Positions 52,834 through 64,000 of a stretch of DNA of 64,000 bases are shown one piece after another. Position numbers and translations under genes: made by a program. The stretch comes from Curtobacterium sp. ZW137 (GTDB lineage Bacteria > Actinomycetota > Actinomycetes > Actinomycetales > Microbacteriaceae): positions 992,001 through 1,056,000 of the forward strand of contig NZ_RJKS01000001.1 of NCBI RefSeq assembly GCF_003762905.1, written 5' to 3'. Under the pieces are notes generated by a model. It was not told where the DNA came from. It ran no database searches and saw nothing but the letters and a program-made list of their open reading frames with translations. Within the stretch, counting starts at the first letter, position 1. Each line of letters opens with the position of its first letter.

Positions 52834-53576
52834 TTGTCCTTCTCCTCCACGCCGGCGAAGACGTCCGGGTAGTCGTCGAGCCAGGTCCACCTGCTGGTCG
52901 GCCAGGAGATCACGAACGCACGCCCGGTGACGTCGGACAGCGGAACGAAGCCCTTGGACGGGGTGTCGCCGTTGTACCGGGAGTCCTTGGAGTCGTAGCG
53001 GTTGTCGCCCATCACCCAGATCGTGCCCTTCGGCACGGTGACGGAGAAGTCGGTCCCGGATGCGCGGGTCTCCCCCGCAGGCAGCTTCAGGTACGGCTCC
53101 TTGATGGGGACGCCGTTGACCGTCATCTGGCCGAGGTCGTTGCAGCACGCCACCTTGTCCCCGGGCAGACCGATCACGCGCTTGATGAGGTGGTCGTCAC
53201 TGTCACCGGTCCCGAGCCCCACCTGGGTCAGGAGCCAGTCGATCGCCTTCGCGGGCTGCGAGGTCGGCGTGACGCTCGGCACCTCGGACCCGGTGAGCCA
53301 TCCGCCCGGGTCCTTGAAGACGACGACGTCGCCACGCTTGAGCGACACCGTGTCGGGGACGAGCTCGTTCACGATCACGCGGTCGTTGATCTGCAGCGTG
53401 TTCTCCATCGACGCGGACGGGATGTAGAACGAGCGGATCAGGAACGTCTTGACGAGGAACGAGACCAGGAGTGCCGCGAGGAAGATGATGAGCAGGTCGC
53501 GGAGGAAGGTCAGGACACCGTTCCGCTGCTTGTGCGGACGGGGCCTGCGCCCCGGTTCCTCGGTGGTGTCGGTCAT
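52830..53576 (-). CDS. lepB: signal peptidase I
   Basis: 248 residues. One N-terminal membrane helix (about 24-46), catalytic Ser56 in YIPSASMENTL, Lys132 in HLIKRVIGLPGD, and the C-terminal GDNRYDSKDSR box. It cleaves signal peptides of exported proteins at the membrane. Confidence 0.96.
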   Translation of the reverse strand: MTDTTEEPGRRPRPHKQRNGVLTFLRDLLIIFLAALLVSFLVKTFLIRSFYIPSASMENTLQINDRVIVNELVPDTVSLKRGDVVVFKDPGGWLTGSEVPSVTPTSQPAKAIDWLLTQVGLGTGDSDDHLIKRVIGLPGDKVACCNDLGQMTVNGVPIKEPYLKLPAGETRASGTDFSVTVPKGTIWVMGDNRYDSKDSRYNGDTPSKGFVPLSDVTGRAFVISWPTSRWTWLDDYPDVFAGVEEKDK

Positions 53577-53609
53577 TTCCGCTCTCGTTCAGAACACAAC
53601 CCGCGCAAC

Positions 53610-53658
53610 GGGCAGAACAGGGCCCACGCGGGCGGGCAGAACAGGGGCCCACGCGGGC
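53610..53658. repeat. two tandem 24/25-bp repeats between rplS and lepB
   Basis: GGGCAGAACAGGGCCCACGC with GGGC, and a copy with one extra G, lie back to back in the 180-base gap between lepB and rplS, flanked by two CCGCGCAACGGG copies. No gene here. Confidence 0.8.
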
Positions 53659-53758
53659 CGGACCCGCGCAACGGGAAAGCCCCCCGTCGATGCACAACCG
53701 TACATGGACGAGGGGCTGCCAGCAGAGTCCGGCTCGCGGACGCTCGCTGTGAAGGCGA

Positions 53759-54115
53759 TCAGTTGTCGCGCTTCTCCTTGATCTTGCGACGGGCCGCCTT
53801 GCCGCGCAGTTCGCGCAGGTAGTACAGCTTCGCGCGACGGACGTCACCGCGGGTGACGACCTCGATGTGGTCGATGATCGGGGAGTGCACCGGGAACCAG
53901 CGCTCGACACCGACCTGGAAGCTGACCTTGCGGACCTTGAAGGTCTCGCCGAGGCCGTGGCCCTGACGGCCGATGACGACACCCTGGAAGACCTGGATAC
54001 GCGAACGCGTGCCTTCGATGATGTTGACGTGGACCTTGACGGTGTCACCGGCGCGGAAGTCCGGGACGTCGGTACGCAGCGATGCTGCGTCGACGTTGTC
54101 GAGGAGTTGGCTCAT
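53759..54115 (-). CDS. rplS: 50S ribosomal protein L19
   Basis: 118 residues, standard length, with [32 protein letters not shown] and [19 protein letters not shown] structural protein at the 30S-50S interface. Confidence 0.98.
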   Translation of the reverse strand: MSQLLDNVDAASLRTDVPDFRAGDTVKVHVNIIEGTRSRIQVFQGVVIGRQGHGLGETFKVRKVSFQVGVERWFPVHSPIIDHIEVVTRGDVRRAKLYYLRELRGKAARRKIKEKRDN

Positions 54116-54296
54116 GATTGGGTCACTCTCTGCGGACGCACACGGGTCGCCGCGGATCGAATTGGATGAAGTGGTGATGTGCCCGGTGTCGGCGACTCCC
54201 CCGTGGCAGAGTCCAGCCAGGGCACAGCTGTCCATACTGCCACAGAGGTCGCACCGCACAAAACAGCGGAGGCAGAAAACACGGGAGGATGGACGC

Positions 54297-55088
54297 ATGA
54301 TCGAACTCCGCACCCCCGCTGAACTCGACGGACTCCGCGTCGCCGGCCGGTTCGTCGCCGACGTGCTCGACGAGCTCCTCACGACGGTGGACGTCGGCGT
54401 GAACCTCCTCGACCTCGACCGGGTGGCCGCGCGGATGATCGCGGAGCGCGGCGCGGTGAGCTGCTACGTCGACTACCACCCGTCCTTCGGCAAGTCACCG
54501 TTCGGCAAGAACCTCTGCACCTCCGTCAACGACGCCGCACTCCACGGACTGCCGTTCGACTACTCCCTGCAGGACGGCGACCTCGTGAGCCTCGACTTCG
54601 CCGCGAGCGTCGACGGCTGGGTCGCCGACTCGGCCGTCACGGTGCAGGTCGGCGCGCACCAGGCCGAGGACCAGCGCCTCATCGACACGGTGGAACGCGC
54701 GCTCGCGGCGGGCATCGCACAGGCGGCGCCCGGCAACAAGCTGGGCGACGTCTCCCACGCCATCGGCGAGGTCGCGCACCAGGGCGGCTACGACGTCAAC
54801 CTGCAGTTCGGCGGTCACGGCGTGGGCCGCACGATGCACGGCGACCCGCACGTCCCGAACGACGGTCGCCCCGGGCGCGGGCTGAAGCTCCGCCCCGGGC
54901 TCGTCGTCGCGATCGAGCCCTGGCTCATGCAGGGCACCGCCGAGCTGTACCAGGACGACGACGGCTGGACCCTCAAGAGCGTCGACGGGTCCCGTGCTGC
55001 GCACGTCGAGCACACCGTGGCGGTCACCGAGACCGGTCCCGAGATCTTGACGCTGCGTCGCGCCCAGCGCGCAGACGCAACCGTGTGA
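54297..55088 (+). CDS. map: methionine aminopeptidase, type I
   Basis: 263 residues. Metal ligands are visible: two Asp in [18 protein letters not shown], His in [18 protein letters not shown], Glu in VVAIEPW and Glu in HVEHTVAV. It removes N-terminal Met from new proteins. ATG 54297 follows GGGAGG. It is inserted on the opposite strand between trmD and rplS, which are usually adjacent. Confidence 0.95.
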   Translation: MIELRTPAELDGLRVAGRFVADVLDELLTTVDVGVNLLDLDRVAARMIAERGAVSCYVDYHPSFGKSPFGKNLCTSVNDAALHGLPFDYSLQDGDLVSLDFAASVDGWVADSAVTVQVGAHQAEDQRLIDTVERALAAGIAQAAPGNKLGDVSHAIGEVAHQGGYDVNLQFGGHGVGRTMHGDPHVPNDGRPGRGLKLRPGLVVAIEPWLMQGTAELYQDDDGWTLKSVDGSRAAHVEHTVAVTETGPEILTLRRAQRADATV

Positions 55089-55089
55089 C

Positions 55090-55131
55090 GGCCGGGAGGC
55101 TCGTGGCGGCCCCGCCACGAGCCTCCCGGCC
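55090..55131 (+). terminator. 20-bp perfect hairpin after map, family copy 5
   Basis: GGCCGGGAGGCTCGTGGCGG pairs perfectly with its complement around a two-base loop, two bases after the map stop. No U-tract. Confidence 0.65.
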
Positions 55132-55175
55132 GTGGACCGTTTCGTCCCATGCCGCGCGCGCGAGAAAGCGGAAAC

Positions 55176-55212
55176 GCGCGTCGGTGGTCGAAAGAAACGA
55201 CCACCGACGCGC
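55176..55212. terminator. hairpin between map and trmD
   Basis: A 15-bp perfect stem (GCGCGTCGGTGGTCG and complement) with an A-rich seven-base loop, between convergent genes. Confidence 0.55.
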
Positions 55213-55244
55213 GAAACGACTGCCCACGCGCGAAACGACTGCCT
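55207..55244. repeat. two tandem 19-bp repeats
   Basis: ACGCGCGAAACGACTGCCC and a copy ending in T are adjacent, followed by a third partial ACGCGCG at 55245. They overlap the 3' arm of the preceding hairpin. Confidence 0.85.
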
Positions 55245-55275
55245 ACGCGCGGAACCCCCGCGAGACCGCTGGAAC

Positions 55276-55974
55276 CTACGCGCCGTCCTCCGGCAGCAGG
55301 TCCGGCCGGACGCGCCGCGTCCGCTCCAGCTGCTGCTCGTGCCGCCACGCGGCGACGTTCCCGTGGTGGCCGCTCAGCAGCACCGGGGGAACGGACAGGT
55401 CACGCCAGACGGCGGGCTTCGTGTAGGACGGGTACTCGAGCAGGCCGTCCTCGTGCGATTCCTCGACCAGGGACTCGGGGTTGCCGACGACCCCCGGGAC
55501 GAGTCGCCCGACGGCCTCGATCATGGCCATCGCCGCGACCTCGCCCCCGTTCAGCACGTAGTCGCCGAGCGAGAGCTCGACGACGGAGCAGCGCGACGCC
55601 GCCCACTCGAACACACGGGCGTCGATCCCCTCGTAGCGTCCGCAGGCGAACACGAGGTGGTCGGACTCCGCGGCGAGCGACCGGGCGATCGACTGCGTGA
55701 AGGGGGTGCCGGCCGGGGTCGGGACGACGAGCGTCGACGAGCCGTCGGACCGCAGGATCGAGGACAGCGCCTGTGCCCACGGTTCCGGCTTCATCACCAT
55801 GCCGGCACCGCCGCCGTACGGGGTGTCGTCGACGGTGCGGTGCCGGTCGGTGGTCCAGGAGCGGAGGTCGTGCACGTGCAGGTCGAGGAGCCCGCCCTGC
55901 CGTGCCTTGCCGAGCAGCGAGACGTCGAGCACCCCGAAGAACTCCGGGAAGATCGTGACGATGTCGATGCGCAC
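55276..55974 (-). CDS. trmD: tRNA (guanine-37-N1)-methyltransferase
   Basis: 232 residues with the SPOUT knot: [40 protein letters not shown] and [17 protein letters not shown]. It methylates G37 of tRNAs with SAM. GTG 55974, two bases after the rimM stop. Confidence 0.97.
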   Translation of the reverse strand: MRIDIVTIFPEFFGVLDVSLLGKARQGGLLDLHVHDLRSWTTDRHRTVDDTPYGGGAGMVMKPEPWAQALSSILRSDGSSTLVVPTPAGTPFTQSIARSLAAESDHLVFACGRYEGIDARVFEWAASRCSVVELSLGDYVLNGGEVAAMAMIEAVGRLVPGVVGNPESLVEESHEDGLLEYPSYTKPAVWRDLSVPPVLLSGHHGNVAAWRHEQQLERTRRVRPDLLPEDGA

Positions 55975-55976
55975 GG

Positions 55977-56579
55977 CTAGAACGTCTCGGGTCGGGACGT
56001 GTCCTCGGGGTCCTCGAACAGACCCTGCGGGGGCGTGACCGTGACGATGCCGGCCGCGATGTCCACGGACGGCACGATCGCGGAGACGAACGGCACGAGG
56101 ACCTCGCCCCGGTCGGGCGTCGACACGGCGAGCAGGTCCTGCGCCGGCAGGTGGTCGACACGGGCGACCGTGCCGACGGTGACGCCGTCACGGACGACGC
56201 TCAGGCCGACCAGCTGGTGGTCGTACCAGGCGTCTTCTTCGCCGGTCTCTTCGTTCGGGTCCTGGTCGACCCAGAGGATCGCCCGCGCGAGCGTCTCGGC
56301 GCCGGAACGGTCCGCGATGCCCTCGAAGAAGGCGACCGGGTGACCGTTGTACCAGCGGAGCTCGTCGATGGCGATGGTCTTCCCCGACCACGGTGAGTCG
56401 TCGGGGACCTGGAGCGTGAAGACCGCTCCGTGCGTGAACCGACGATCCGGGTCGTCGGTGTAGAGCTCGAGCTTCAGACCGCCCTTGAGCCCGTGCGCCT
56501 TGGTGATGCGACCCACCCGGAGTTGGGTCGCCTCGTCAGGAATCGGTGTCGACCACGTCGACCCGCACCCGCTTGCCAT
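55977..56579 (-). CDS. rimM: 16S rRNA processing protein RimM
   Basis: 200 residues from the ATG at 56579. RimM N-domain [21 protein letters not shown], then PRC-barrel with [13 protein letters not shown] and [17 protein letters not shown]. It helps mature the 30S subunit. The start is doubtful: the ATG lies inside the KH-domain gene (44-base overlap), while a GTG at 56516 would remove the first beta strand. Relatives typically begin a few residues before QLRVGRI; here that position has GCG (Ala). Confidence 0.9.
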   Translation of the reverse strand: MASGCGSTWSTPIPDEATQLRVGRITKAHGLKGGLKLELYTDDPDRRFTHGAVFTLQVPDDSPWSGKTIAIDELRWYNGHPVAFFEGIADRSGAETLARAILWVDQDPNEETGEEDAWYDHQLVGLSVVRDGVTVGTVARVDHLPAQDLLAVSTPDRGEVLVPFVSAIVPSVDIAAGIVTVTPPQGLFEDPEDTSRPETF

Positions 56580-56772
56580 CGGCGAGAGCCGTGACGAGGG
56601 TGCGGAGCGCCTTGGCGGTCCGACCGGCGCGTCCGATCACGCGGCCGAGGTCCTCGGGGTGCACGCGCACCTCGAGGACCTCGCCCCGCGCGGAGGTGGA
56701 ACTGGCGACGCGCACGTCGTCAGGGTGATCGACGATCCCCTTGACGAGGTGCGTCAGCGCGGATTCGAGCAA
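56536..56772 (-). CDS. khpA: KH-domain RNA-binding protein (KhpA-like)
   Basis: 78 residues, a single KH domain with LGRVIGRAGRTAKALRTLV (the GxxG loop is G-R-A-G). A small RNA-binding protein always located between rpsP and rimM. It starts at a TTG five bases after the rpsP stop. Confidence 0.92.
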   Translation of the reverse strand: MLESALTHLVKGIVDHPDDVRVASSTSARGEVLEVRVHPEDLGRVIGRAGRTAKALRTLVTALADGKRVRVDVVDTDS

Positions 56773-56776
56773 GGAA

Positions 56777-57187
56777 TTACGCCTCGGTCGTCTCTGCGTC
56801 AGCGTCGGCCTCGGCCGGAGCGGCCGGGGCCTTCTTCTCCGACTTGGGCTTCAGGACGGCCTTCTTCGACGAGTCGACGACGAAGGCTTCCTTCGGCTGC
56901 TTGACCTGGACCTTGGACTCGGTGTCCTTCTCGCCCTTGAACTTGGCCCAGTCGCCAGTCAGCTTGAGGAGGGCCGCGACCTGCTCGGTCGGCTGCGCGC
57001 CGACGCCGAGCCAGTACTGCGCACGGTCCGACTTGACCTCGATGAACGAGGGCTCCTCGGTCGGGTGGTACTTGCCGATCTCCTCGATGACGCGACCGTC
57101 GCGCTTGGTGCGCGAGTCGGCGACGACGATGCGGTAGTACGGCGCCCGGATCTTACCGAGACGCTTGAGACGGATCTTGACAGCCAC
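56777..57187 (-). CDS. rpsP: 30S ribosomal protein S16
   Basis: 136 residues: S16 core ([37 protein letters not shown]) plus a Lys/Ala/Glu-rich C-terminal extension of about 50 residues. GTG 57187 follows AGGAGCATTT. First gene of the rpsP-khpA-rimM-trmD unit. Confidence 0.98.
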   Translation of the reverse strand: MAVKIRLKRLGKIRAPYYRIVVADSRTKRDGRVIEEIGKYHPTEEPSFIEVKSDRAQYWLGVGAQPTEQVAALLKLTGDWAKFKGEKDTESKVQVKQPKEAFVVDSSKKAVLKPKSEKKAPAAPAEADADAETTEA

Positions 57188-57355
57188 AAATGCTCCTGTT
57201 GCGTGTTGTTGTGGTTGAACCGGAACCGCGGGCGTGGGGGCACGCGCGGTGGAAGCTCGAGAGATACGTGATCCGCTGGATAGAGGGTCGAGCGGACACG
57301 TTTCGACCGTTCATTCTTACAGATGTCGGCCCGAGAAGCGAGCCGGGACGCGCCG

Positions 57356-59479
57356 CTACGGTGCGAGTGCGCGCACGGCTTCGAGCGCTTCGGACGTCGC
57401 GCGGACCGCGTCGACGCTCCGGGCGTCGCGTGCGCCGCCGACGACGGCGTACGGCACCCCCGCGGCCTGGAGGCCCGACACCAGTCCGGTGGGGTCGTCA
57501 CCGTCGGTGTCGATCGCCTGCTCCTGCCCCGCGCAGATCACGACGTTGTCCGCCGGGACCATGCGCTCCGCGCCGTCCTCGTCGCGGATCCAGAGCGCAC
57601 CGGGTTCGATGCGCAGGTACTCCTGGACACCGCCGACCATGCGCACCCCGGCGTCGCGCAGCCGGCCGAGGGCGACCCAGCGCGAGGTGAGCCCGACGCC
57701 CTGCCCGAACTTGCCCGAGCGGCGGAGCACGGTGACCTGGTCGCCGGGACGCAGGGTCCGGAGCGCCGTGGGCTGGCGCTGCGGCAGGTCGCCGACGACC
57801 TCGGTCGCCACGGCGAGGTCCCAGCGTGCAGCGAACTCCGCTGCGCGCACGACCTCGTCCGGGGACTCGGTGAGGAACGCGGCCGTGTCGACCCCGATCC
57901 CACCGCCGCCGATGATCGCGACGGTGCCGTCAGGGACACCTTCGCGGAGGGCCTGCTCGTACGAGCGGACGTGCGGCAGGTCGGCGCCCGCGATGTCGAC
58001 GAGGCGCGGGACCACCCCGGCGGCGAGGACCACGGCCTCGCTGTCGGCGAGGTCGGCAGCGGTCGCCGCACGGCCGAGGTGCACGGTGGCACCCCGGTCG
58101 TGGAGCTCGGTGCGCGCGGCCCGGATGGTCGCGGCGTAGTCCTCTTTCCCGGGGACGAGCGCGGCGAGGCCGAACTGACCGCCGAGCGTGTCCGTTGCTT
58201 CCCACAGGGTGACCCGGTGCCCGCGCCGTGCGGCGTCCACCGCGGCGGCGAGACCGGCCGGTCCCCCGCCGACGACGTCGACGCGCTTCGGCTCGGCGGT
58301 GGGCCGCGCCGGGAACGCGACTTCGCGTGCGGCGCGCGGGTTCACCAGGCAGGACACCGGCTGGCCGATGATCGAGCGGTCGAGGCAGGCCTGGTTGCAG
58401 CCGATGCAGGTGTTGACGAGGTCGAATCGTCCGCCGAGGGAACGCGACACGATCTCGGGGTCGGCGAGGAACGGGCGCGCGAGGGCGACGGCGTCGATCA
58501 GCCCGTCCGCGAGCACGGCCTCACCGTCGCGGAGGTCCGTCATCCGGTTCGACGCGATCACCCGGACGTCGGGGTGATCCGAGGCGCGCACCACCCGGGC
58601 GATGCGCTCCGCGTAGGACAGCCACGCCCCGTGCGGCACCGCGGCCTGCACGGTCGGGGTGCGGGACTCGTGCCAGCCGATGCCGACCGAGATGCCGTCG
58701 AGCCCGAGCGGCAGGAGTTCGTGCACCAGGGCGTCGACGTCGTCGTCCGTGGAGGAACCGGGCATCAGGTCGGCACCGGAGAGCCGGATCGTGACTGCGA
58801 GGTCGGGCACTGCGGCACGCACGGCGCGGACGACCTCGACCGGGAACCGCCGCCGCGCAGCAGCCGATCCGCCCCACTCGTCGTCGCGGAGGTTCGTCAG
58901 CGGCGACGCGAACTGGTTGATGAGGTAGCCCTCGGACGCCATGATCTCGACGCCGTCGAAGCCGATGTCCCGGGCACTCCGCGCCGCGGCGGCGAAGTCC
59001 GCGATGGTCTGCTCGACCTCCGCGCCGGTCAGCTCCGTCGGCACCACGCCACGGGCGGCCGCCCACGGCAGCGCGGACGGCGCGACCGCACGCTGCGGAG
59101 CGCCGTGCCGGTCCGTCATGCCCGCGACGAGCGCGTACCGGCCGGCGTGGAACAGCTGCGCGAGGATGGTGCCGCCGGACTCGTGCACGGCCTCGACCGC
59201 GAGGCGGAACCGCTCGTCCGCGCCGTCGACGCCGAACACCGCGAAGTCCGGGCCACCACGCGCTCCGTCGGAGATCGCGATCCCGCCGGTGATGATGCAC
59301 GCGGCACCGCCGGCCGCACGCTCACGGTAGAACGCCGCCATCCCGACCCCGCCGTCGTCGTGCACCTCGAGCCCGGTGTGCATCGACCCCATCACGACCC
59401 GGTTGGGCAGGTGCAGCGGGCCGAGCGTCCACGGGGACGCGACGGTCGCGACGGCGGTGTCGGGAGCGGCGACGGTCAT
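57356..59479 (-). CDS. 2,4-dienoyl-CoA reductase-like flavoenzyme (AnsM/PlmM-like)
   Basis: 707 residues. N-terminal old-yellow-enzyme barrel (about 15-350) with GFDGVEIMASEGYLINQFASP, then a 4Fe-4S cluster motif CIGCNQACLDRSIIGQPVSC, then an NAD(P)/FAD domain with VVGGGPAGLAAAVDAARRG and AIIGGGGIGVD. This is the architecture of FadH, which reduces conjugated dienoyl-CoA thioesters. It is the last gene of the cyclohexanecarboxyl-CoA-type operon, two bases after the SDR gene, where it would reduce one of the ring double bonds (inference). Confidence 0.88.
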   Translation of the reverse strand: MTVAAPDTAVATVASPWTLGPLHLPNRVVMGSMHTGLEVHDDGGVGMAAFYRERAAGGAACIITGGIAISDGARGGPDFAVFGVDGADERFRLAVEAVHESGGTILAQLFHAGRYALVAGMTDRHGAPQRAVAPSALPWAAARGVVPTELTGAEVEQTIADFAAAARSARDIGFDGVEIMASEGYLINQFASPLTNLRDDEWGGSAAARRRFPVEVVRAVRAAVPDLAVTIRLSGADLMPGSSTDDDVDALVHELLPLGLDGISVGIGWHESRTPTVQAAVPHGAWLSYAERIARVVRASDHPDVRVIASNRMTDLRDGEAVLADGLIDAVALARPFLADPEIVSRSLGGRFDLVNTCIGCNQACLDRSIIGQPVSCLVNPRAAREVAFPARPTAEPKRVDVVGGGPAGLAAAVDAARRGHRVTLWEATDTLGGQFGLAALVPGKEDYAATIRAARTELHDRGATVHLGRAATAADLADSEAVVLAAGVVPRLVDIAGADLPHVRSYEQALREGVPDGTVAIIGGGGIGVDTAAFLTESPDEVVRAAEFAARWDLAVATEVVGDLPQRQPTALRTLRPGDQVTVLRRSGKFGQGVGLTSRWVALGRLRDAGVRMVGGVQEYLRIEPGALWIRDEDGAERMVPADNVVICAGQEQAIDTDGDDPTGLVSGLQAAGVPYAVVGGARDARSVDAVRATSEALEAVRALAP

Positions 59480-59481
59480 GG

Positions 59482-60330
59482 CTACGAGGCGTCCGCGGCG
59501 TTCGTGACCGAGCCGTCCGACGGCAGCACCGCGTCGCGGAGCGGCGACGTCGTGTCCGCCCAGTACGGCGGCGCGATGACGGTGAGCCCGCCGTCGACGG
59601 AGAGGACCTGACCCGTGATGTACGACGCCTTGTCGGAGAGCAGGAAGTCCACGGCGTCCGCCATGTCGTCCGCGGTGCCCGGGCGCTGCAGCGGCAGCTT
59701 CTCGTAGACGGTCTCGATCGGCGCCTGGCCGGGGACCTTCGTGTAGAAGTACTCGAGCGAGTCGGTGTCGATGAGCCCGCCGTTGACCGCGTTCACGGTG
59801 ATCTGGCGCGGACCGAACTCGACCGCCATGTACTTCATGTAGGACTCGCTCATCGCCTTCGCGGCACCGAGCGCGGCGTACGTCGGGAACGCACGGAGCG
59901 AGCCGTACGAGGTGACGACGACGATGCGGCCGCCCTTGTCCATGAGCTGTGCGGCGCGCTGGGCACCGAGCACGAACGAGCGGGCGTTCGTGGCGTAGCT
60001 GCGGTCGAGGTGGTGCAGCTTCAGGTCGGCGACCGGCTTGAAGGCGCTCGCGGCGGCGTTCGCGACGAAGTAGTCGAGGCGACCGTACGTGTCGCGCACC
60101 ACGTCGAACAGGGCGTCGATCGACTCCGGCTGCTCGATGTCGACCTGGGCGGTGATCCCGTCGCCACCGGCGGCCTTGACGTCGGCGAGCGACTCCTCGG
60201 CCAGGTCGGCGTTGCCCTTGTACGTCACGACGACGGTCACGCCGCGCTGGCCGAGCTTCTGCGCGAGCAGACGGCCGATGCCGCGGGAGGCGCCGGTGAT
60301 GAGCGCGATGGGTGCGGTGCTGTCGGTCAC
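59482..60330 (-). CDS. chcA: enoyl-CoA reductase of SDR type, ChcA-like
   Basis: 282 residues. N-terminal cofactor motif TGASRGIG; the active site VTSYGSLRAFPTYAALGAAKA has Tyr and Lys six residues apart (Y-x6-K), the spacing of FabI/FabL enoyl reductases rather than the Y-x3-K of ordinary SDRs. ChcA (1-cyclohexenylcarbonyl-CoA reductase) of Streptomyces collinus is a member of this group and reduces several ring double bonds. GTG 60330 follows AAAGGA. Symbol assigned by operon context. Confidence 0.82.
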   Translation of the reverse strand: MTDSTAPIALITGASRGIGRLLAQKLGQRGVTVVVTYKGNADLAEESLADVKAAGGDGITAQVDIEQPESIDALFDVVRDTYGRLDYFVANAAASAFKPVADLKLHHLDRSYATNARSFVLGAQRAAQLMDKGGRIVVVTSYGSLRAFPTYAALGAAKAMSESYMKYMAVEFGPRQITVNAVNGGLIDTDSLEYFYTKVPGQAPIETVYEKLPLQRPGTADDMADAVDFLLSDKASYITGQVLSVDGGLTVIAPPYWADTTSPLRDAVLPSDGSVTNAADAS

Positions 60331-60359
60331 TTGTGTCCTTTGCTGACGTGGTGCGAGAC

Positions 60360-60401
60360 GGACTGGAGGCTCGGGGCGGGCCCGCACCGGGCCTCCCGTC
60401 C
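60360..60401. terminator. hairpin inside the operon, family copy 6
   Basis: GGACTGGAGGCTCGG (60360-60374) pairs with CCGGGCCTCCCGTCC (60387-60401) with two mismatches, in the 86-base gap between the dehydrogenase and chcA-like genes. It may reduce read-through within the operon. Confidence 0.55.
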
Positions 60402-60416
60402 GGTGGTTGGTTGCGG

Positions 60417-61585
60417 CTAGAACCCGGCCTGGCCGGTCACGACGGCGCGGCCGACGACCAGCTTCTGGATCTCGTTGGTGCCCTCTTCGAAGCGCTGCGC
60501 GCGGGCGTCGCGGTACACGCGCTCGATCGCGTTGCGCTTCCAGTAGCCCTGGCCGCCGTGCACCTGCAGTGCCTTGTCCGTGACGCGGGCGAGCATGTCG
60601 ACCGCGACCATCTTGGAGGCGCTGGAGAGCGTGCCGGCATCGGGGCGGCTCTCTTCGTAGGCGCGGGCGGCTTCGAGGACGAGCGCACGCGCAGCGGCGA
60701 TGTCCGCGTAGTTCTCCGCGATGTAGAACTGGATGGCCTGGCGGCTGGAGAGCTTCTTGCCGAACGTCTCGCGCTCGTTGGCGTACTCGACGGCGAGCTC
60801 GTTCGCCCGCTCGGCCAGCCCGACGGCGCTCATCGCGACCGAGACGCGGCTCGGCAGGAGGAAGCCGCCGAGCGCGACCTCGAGGCCCTGGCCCACTTCC
60901 CCGAGCAGCGCGCTGGCCGGGACCGGGGTGTCCGTGAAGCGGAGGATCGCGTGGTCGGTGCCGCGGATGCCCATGGTGTCCGAGTCGTCGATCACCTCAG
61001 CACCCGGCAGCCCGGTGTTCGGCATCAGGAACGCGACGGTGCCGTCCTGGCCCGTCGTGCCCTCGAGCCGGGCCGCGATCAGCCAGTAGTCGCACTTGAC
61101 GCCGAACGTGATGAGGTGCTTCTCGCCGTTCATCACGTAGGTGTCGCCATCATGGCGGACCGTGGTGCGGATGTCCGCGCCGGTGCCGGCCGTGGCCTCG
61201 GTCAGCGTGAACGCGACGAGCTTGTCACCGGCGACGGAGGGCTTGACCACTTCCTCGATCTGCTCGGGGGTGGCGTACGGGGCCATCGCGCGCCAGGTGC
61301 CGTTGATCACGTGCACGAGCATCCGGATCGACGCGTGCGAGCGCGACACGATCTCCATGATCTCGAGGTAGCGCGAGAACGGGATGTCGCGCCCACCGAG
61401 CTCGGTCGGCGCCGCGAGGCTCAGCCAGCCCTTGTCCTTGAGCTCCTGGAAGAGCTCCGGCGCGACCTGGCCGGTGCGCTCGATCTCGTTCGCCCACTCT
61501 TCGCCACGGCCGCGCACCCACTCGGTGACCTCGGCCTTGAGCTGCTGGAAGTCCTGCTCGGCGGCGGTTTCCATCACCATCGTCA

Positions 61586-61589
<4 letters not shown>
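60417..61589 (-). CDS. acyl-CoA dehydrogenase homologue lacking the catalytic Glu (AnsL/PlmL-like)
   Basis: 390 residues, full acyl-CoA dehydrogenase fold: FTLTEATAGTGADIRTTV flavin region, YANERETFGKKLSSRQAIQ, and the FAD loop RFEEGTNEIQKLVVGR. The catalytic base normally found in G-Y-x-x-E-Y-P-V-E-R is replaced here (GYWKRNAIERVYRDAR has Arg), and the alternative helix position used by isovaleryl-type enzymes has no Glu either. It overlaps the fusion gene (ATGA). Proposed role: an oxidation or dehydration step on cyclohexenylcarbonyl-CoA intermediates. Confidence 0.85.

Positions 61590-64000
<2,411 letters not shown>

Overview
The window is high-GC actinobacterial DNA. Gene content and order (rpsP-KH-rimM-trmD, rplS-lepB-rnhB, yraN-comM-dprA-xerC, rpsB-tsf-pyrH-frr-cdsA, an Lsr2 gene, DivIVA-type proteins, the GlgE pathway) fit a member of Microbacteriaceae. 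A Curtobacterium-like organism is my best guess. That is an inference, supported by the operon at the right-hand end, because omega-cyclohexyl undecanoic acid has been reported in Curtobacterium pusillum.

Region 1 (1-23,500) is accessory DNA: short transcription units, many paired with their own regulator. They include a GAF-domain protein opposite an AraC regulator, an SDR opposite a MarR regulator with two matching operators, a DHA2-type drug exporter and an NAD(P)-binding protein opposite a TetR regulator with several palindromes, and an aldo-keto reductase opposite an XRE regulator. There is also a large arylsulfatase, small membrane proteins, a LysM lipoprotein, and several decayed genes (a HAD hydrolase with an in-frame amber stop, a truncated SDR).

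Region 2 (23,500-39,500) holds a cysteine desulfurase and the alpha-glucan genes glgX, glgE and glgB (maltose-1-phosphate route). It continues with a thioredoxin-TPR chaperone gene coupled to a membrane/lipoprotein gene, two DivIVA-related proteins (one a 604-residue coiled coil), an alpha/beta hydrolase and a lytic transglycosylase.

Region 3 (39,500-57,200) is conserved housekeeping DNA, mostly on the minus strand: phospholipid synthesis (cdsA), translation (frr, tsf, rpsB, rplS, rpsP, rimM, trmD, map), DNA uptake and recombination (dprA, comM-like, xerC), RNase HII, signal peptidase and Lsr2. It is interrupted by a sugar transporter and by a repeat-rich, gene-free stretch at 45,600-46,150.

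Region 4 (57,350-64,000) is the most interesting part. It is a tight four-gene minus-strand operon encoding an EPSP-synthase-like domain fused to a CoA ligase (cut by the window edge), an acyl-CoA dehydrogenase homologue lacking the usual catalytic glutamate, a ChcA-like enoyl-CoA reductase, and a 2,4-dienoyl-CoA-reductase-like flavoenzyme. This matches the ansJ/ansK/ansL/chcA/ansM (plmJK-L-chcA-M) set that makes cyclohexanecarboxyl-CoA from shikimate. In the absence of any polyketide gene here, I infer that the product primes omega-cyclohexyl membrane fatty acids.

A family of related GC-rich hairpins (GGAGGCYCG...CGRGCCTCC type) sits after many genes across the window. Several loci carry short tandem duplications or in-frame hexanucleotide tracts.
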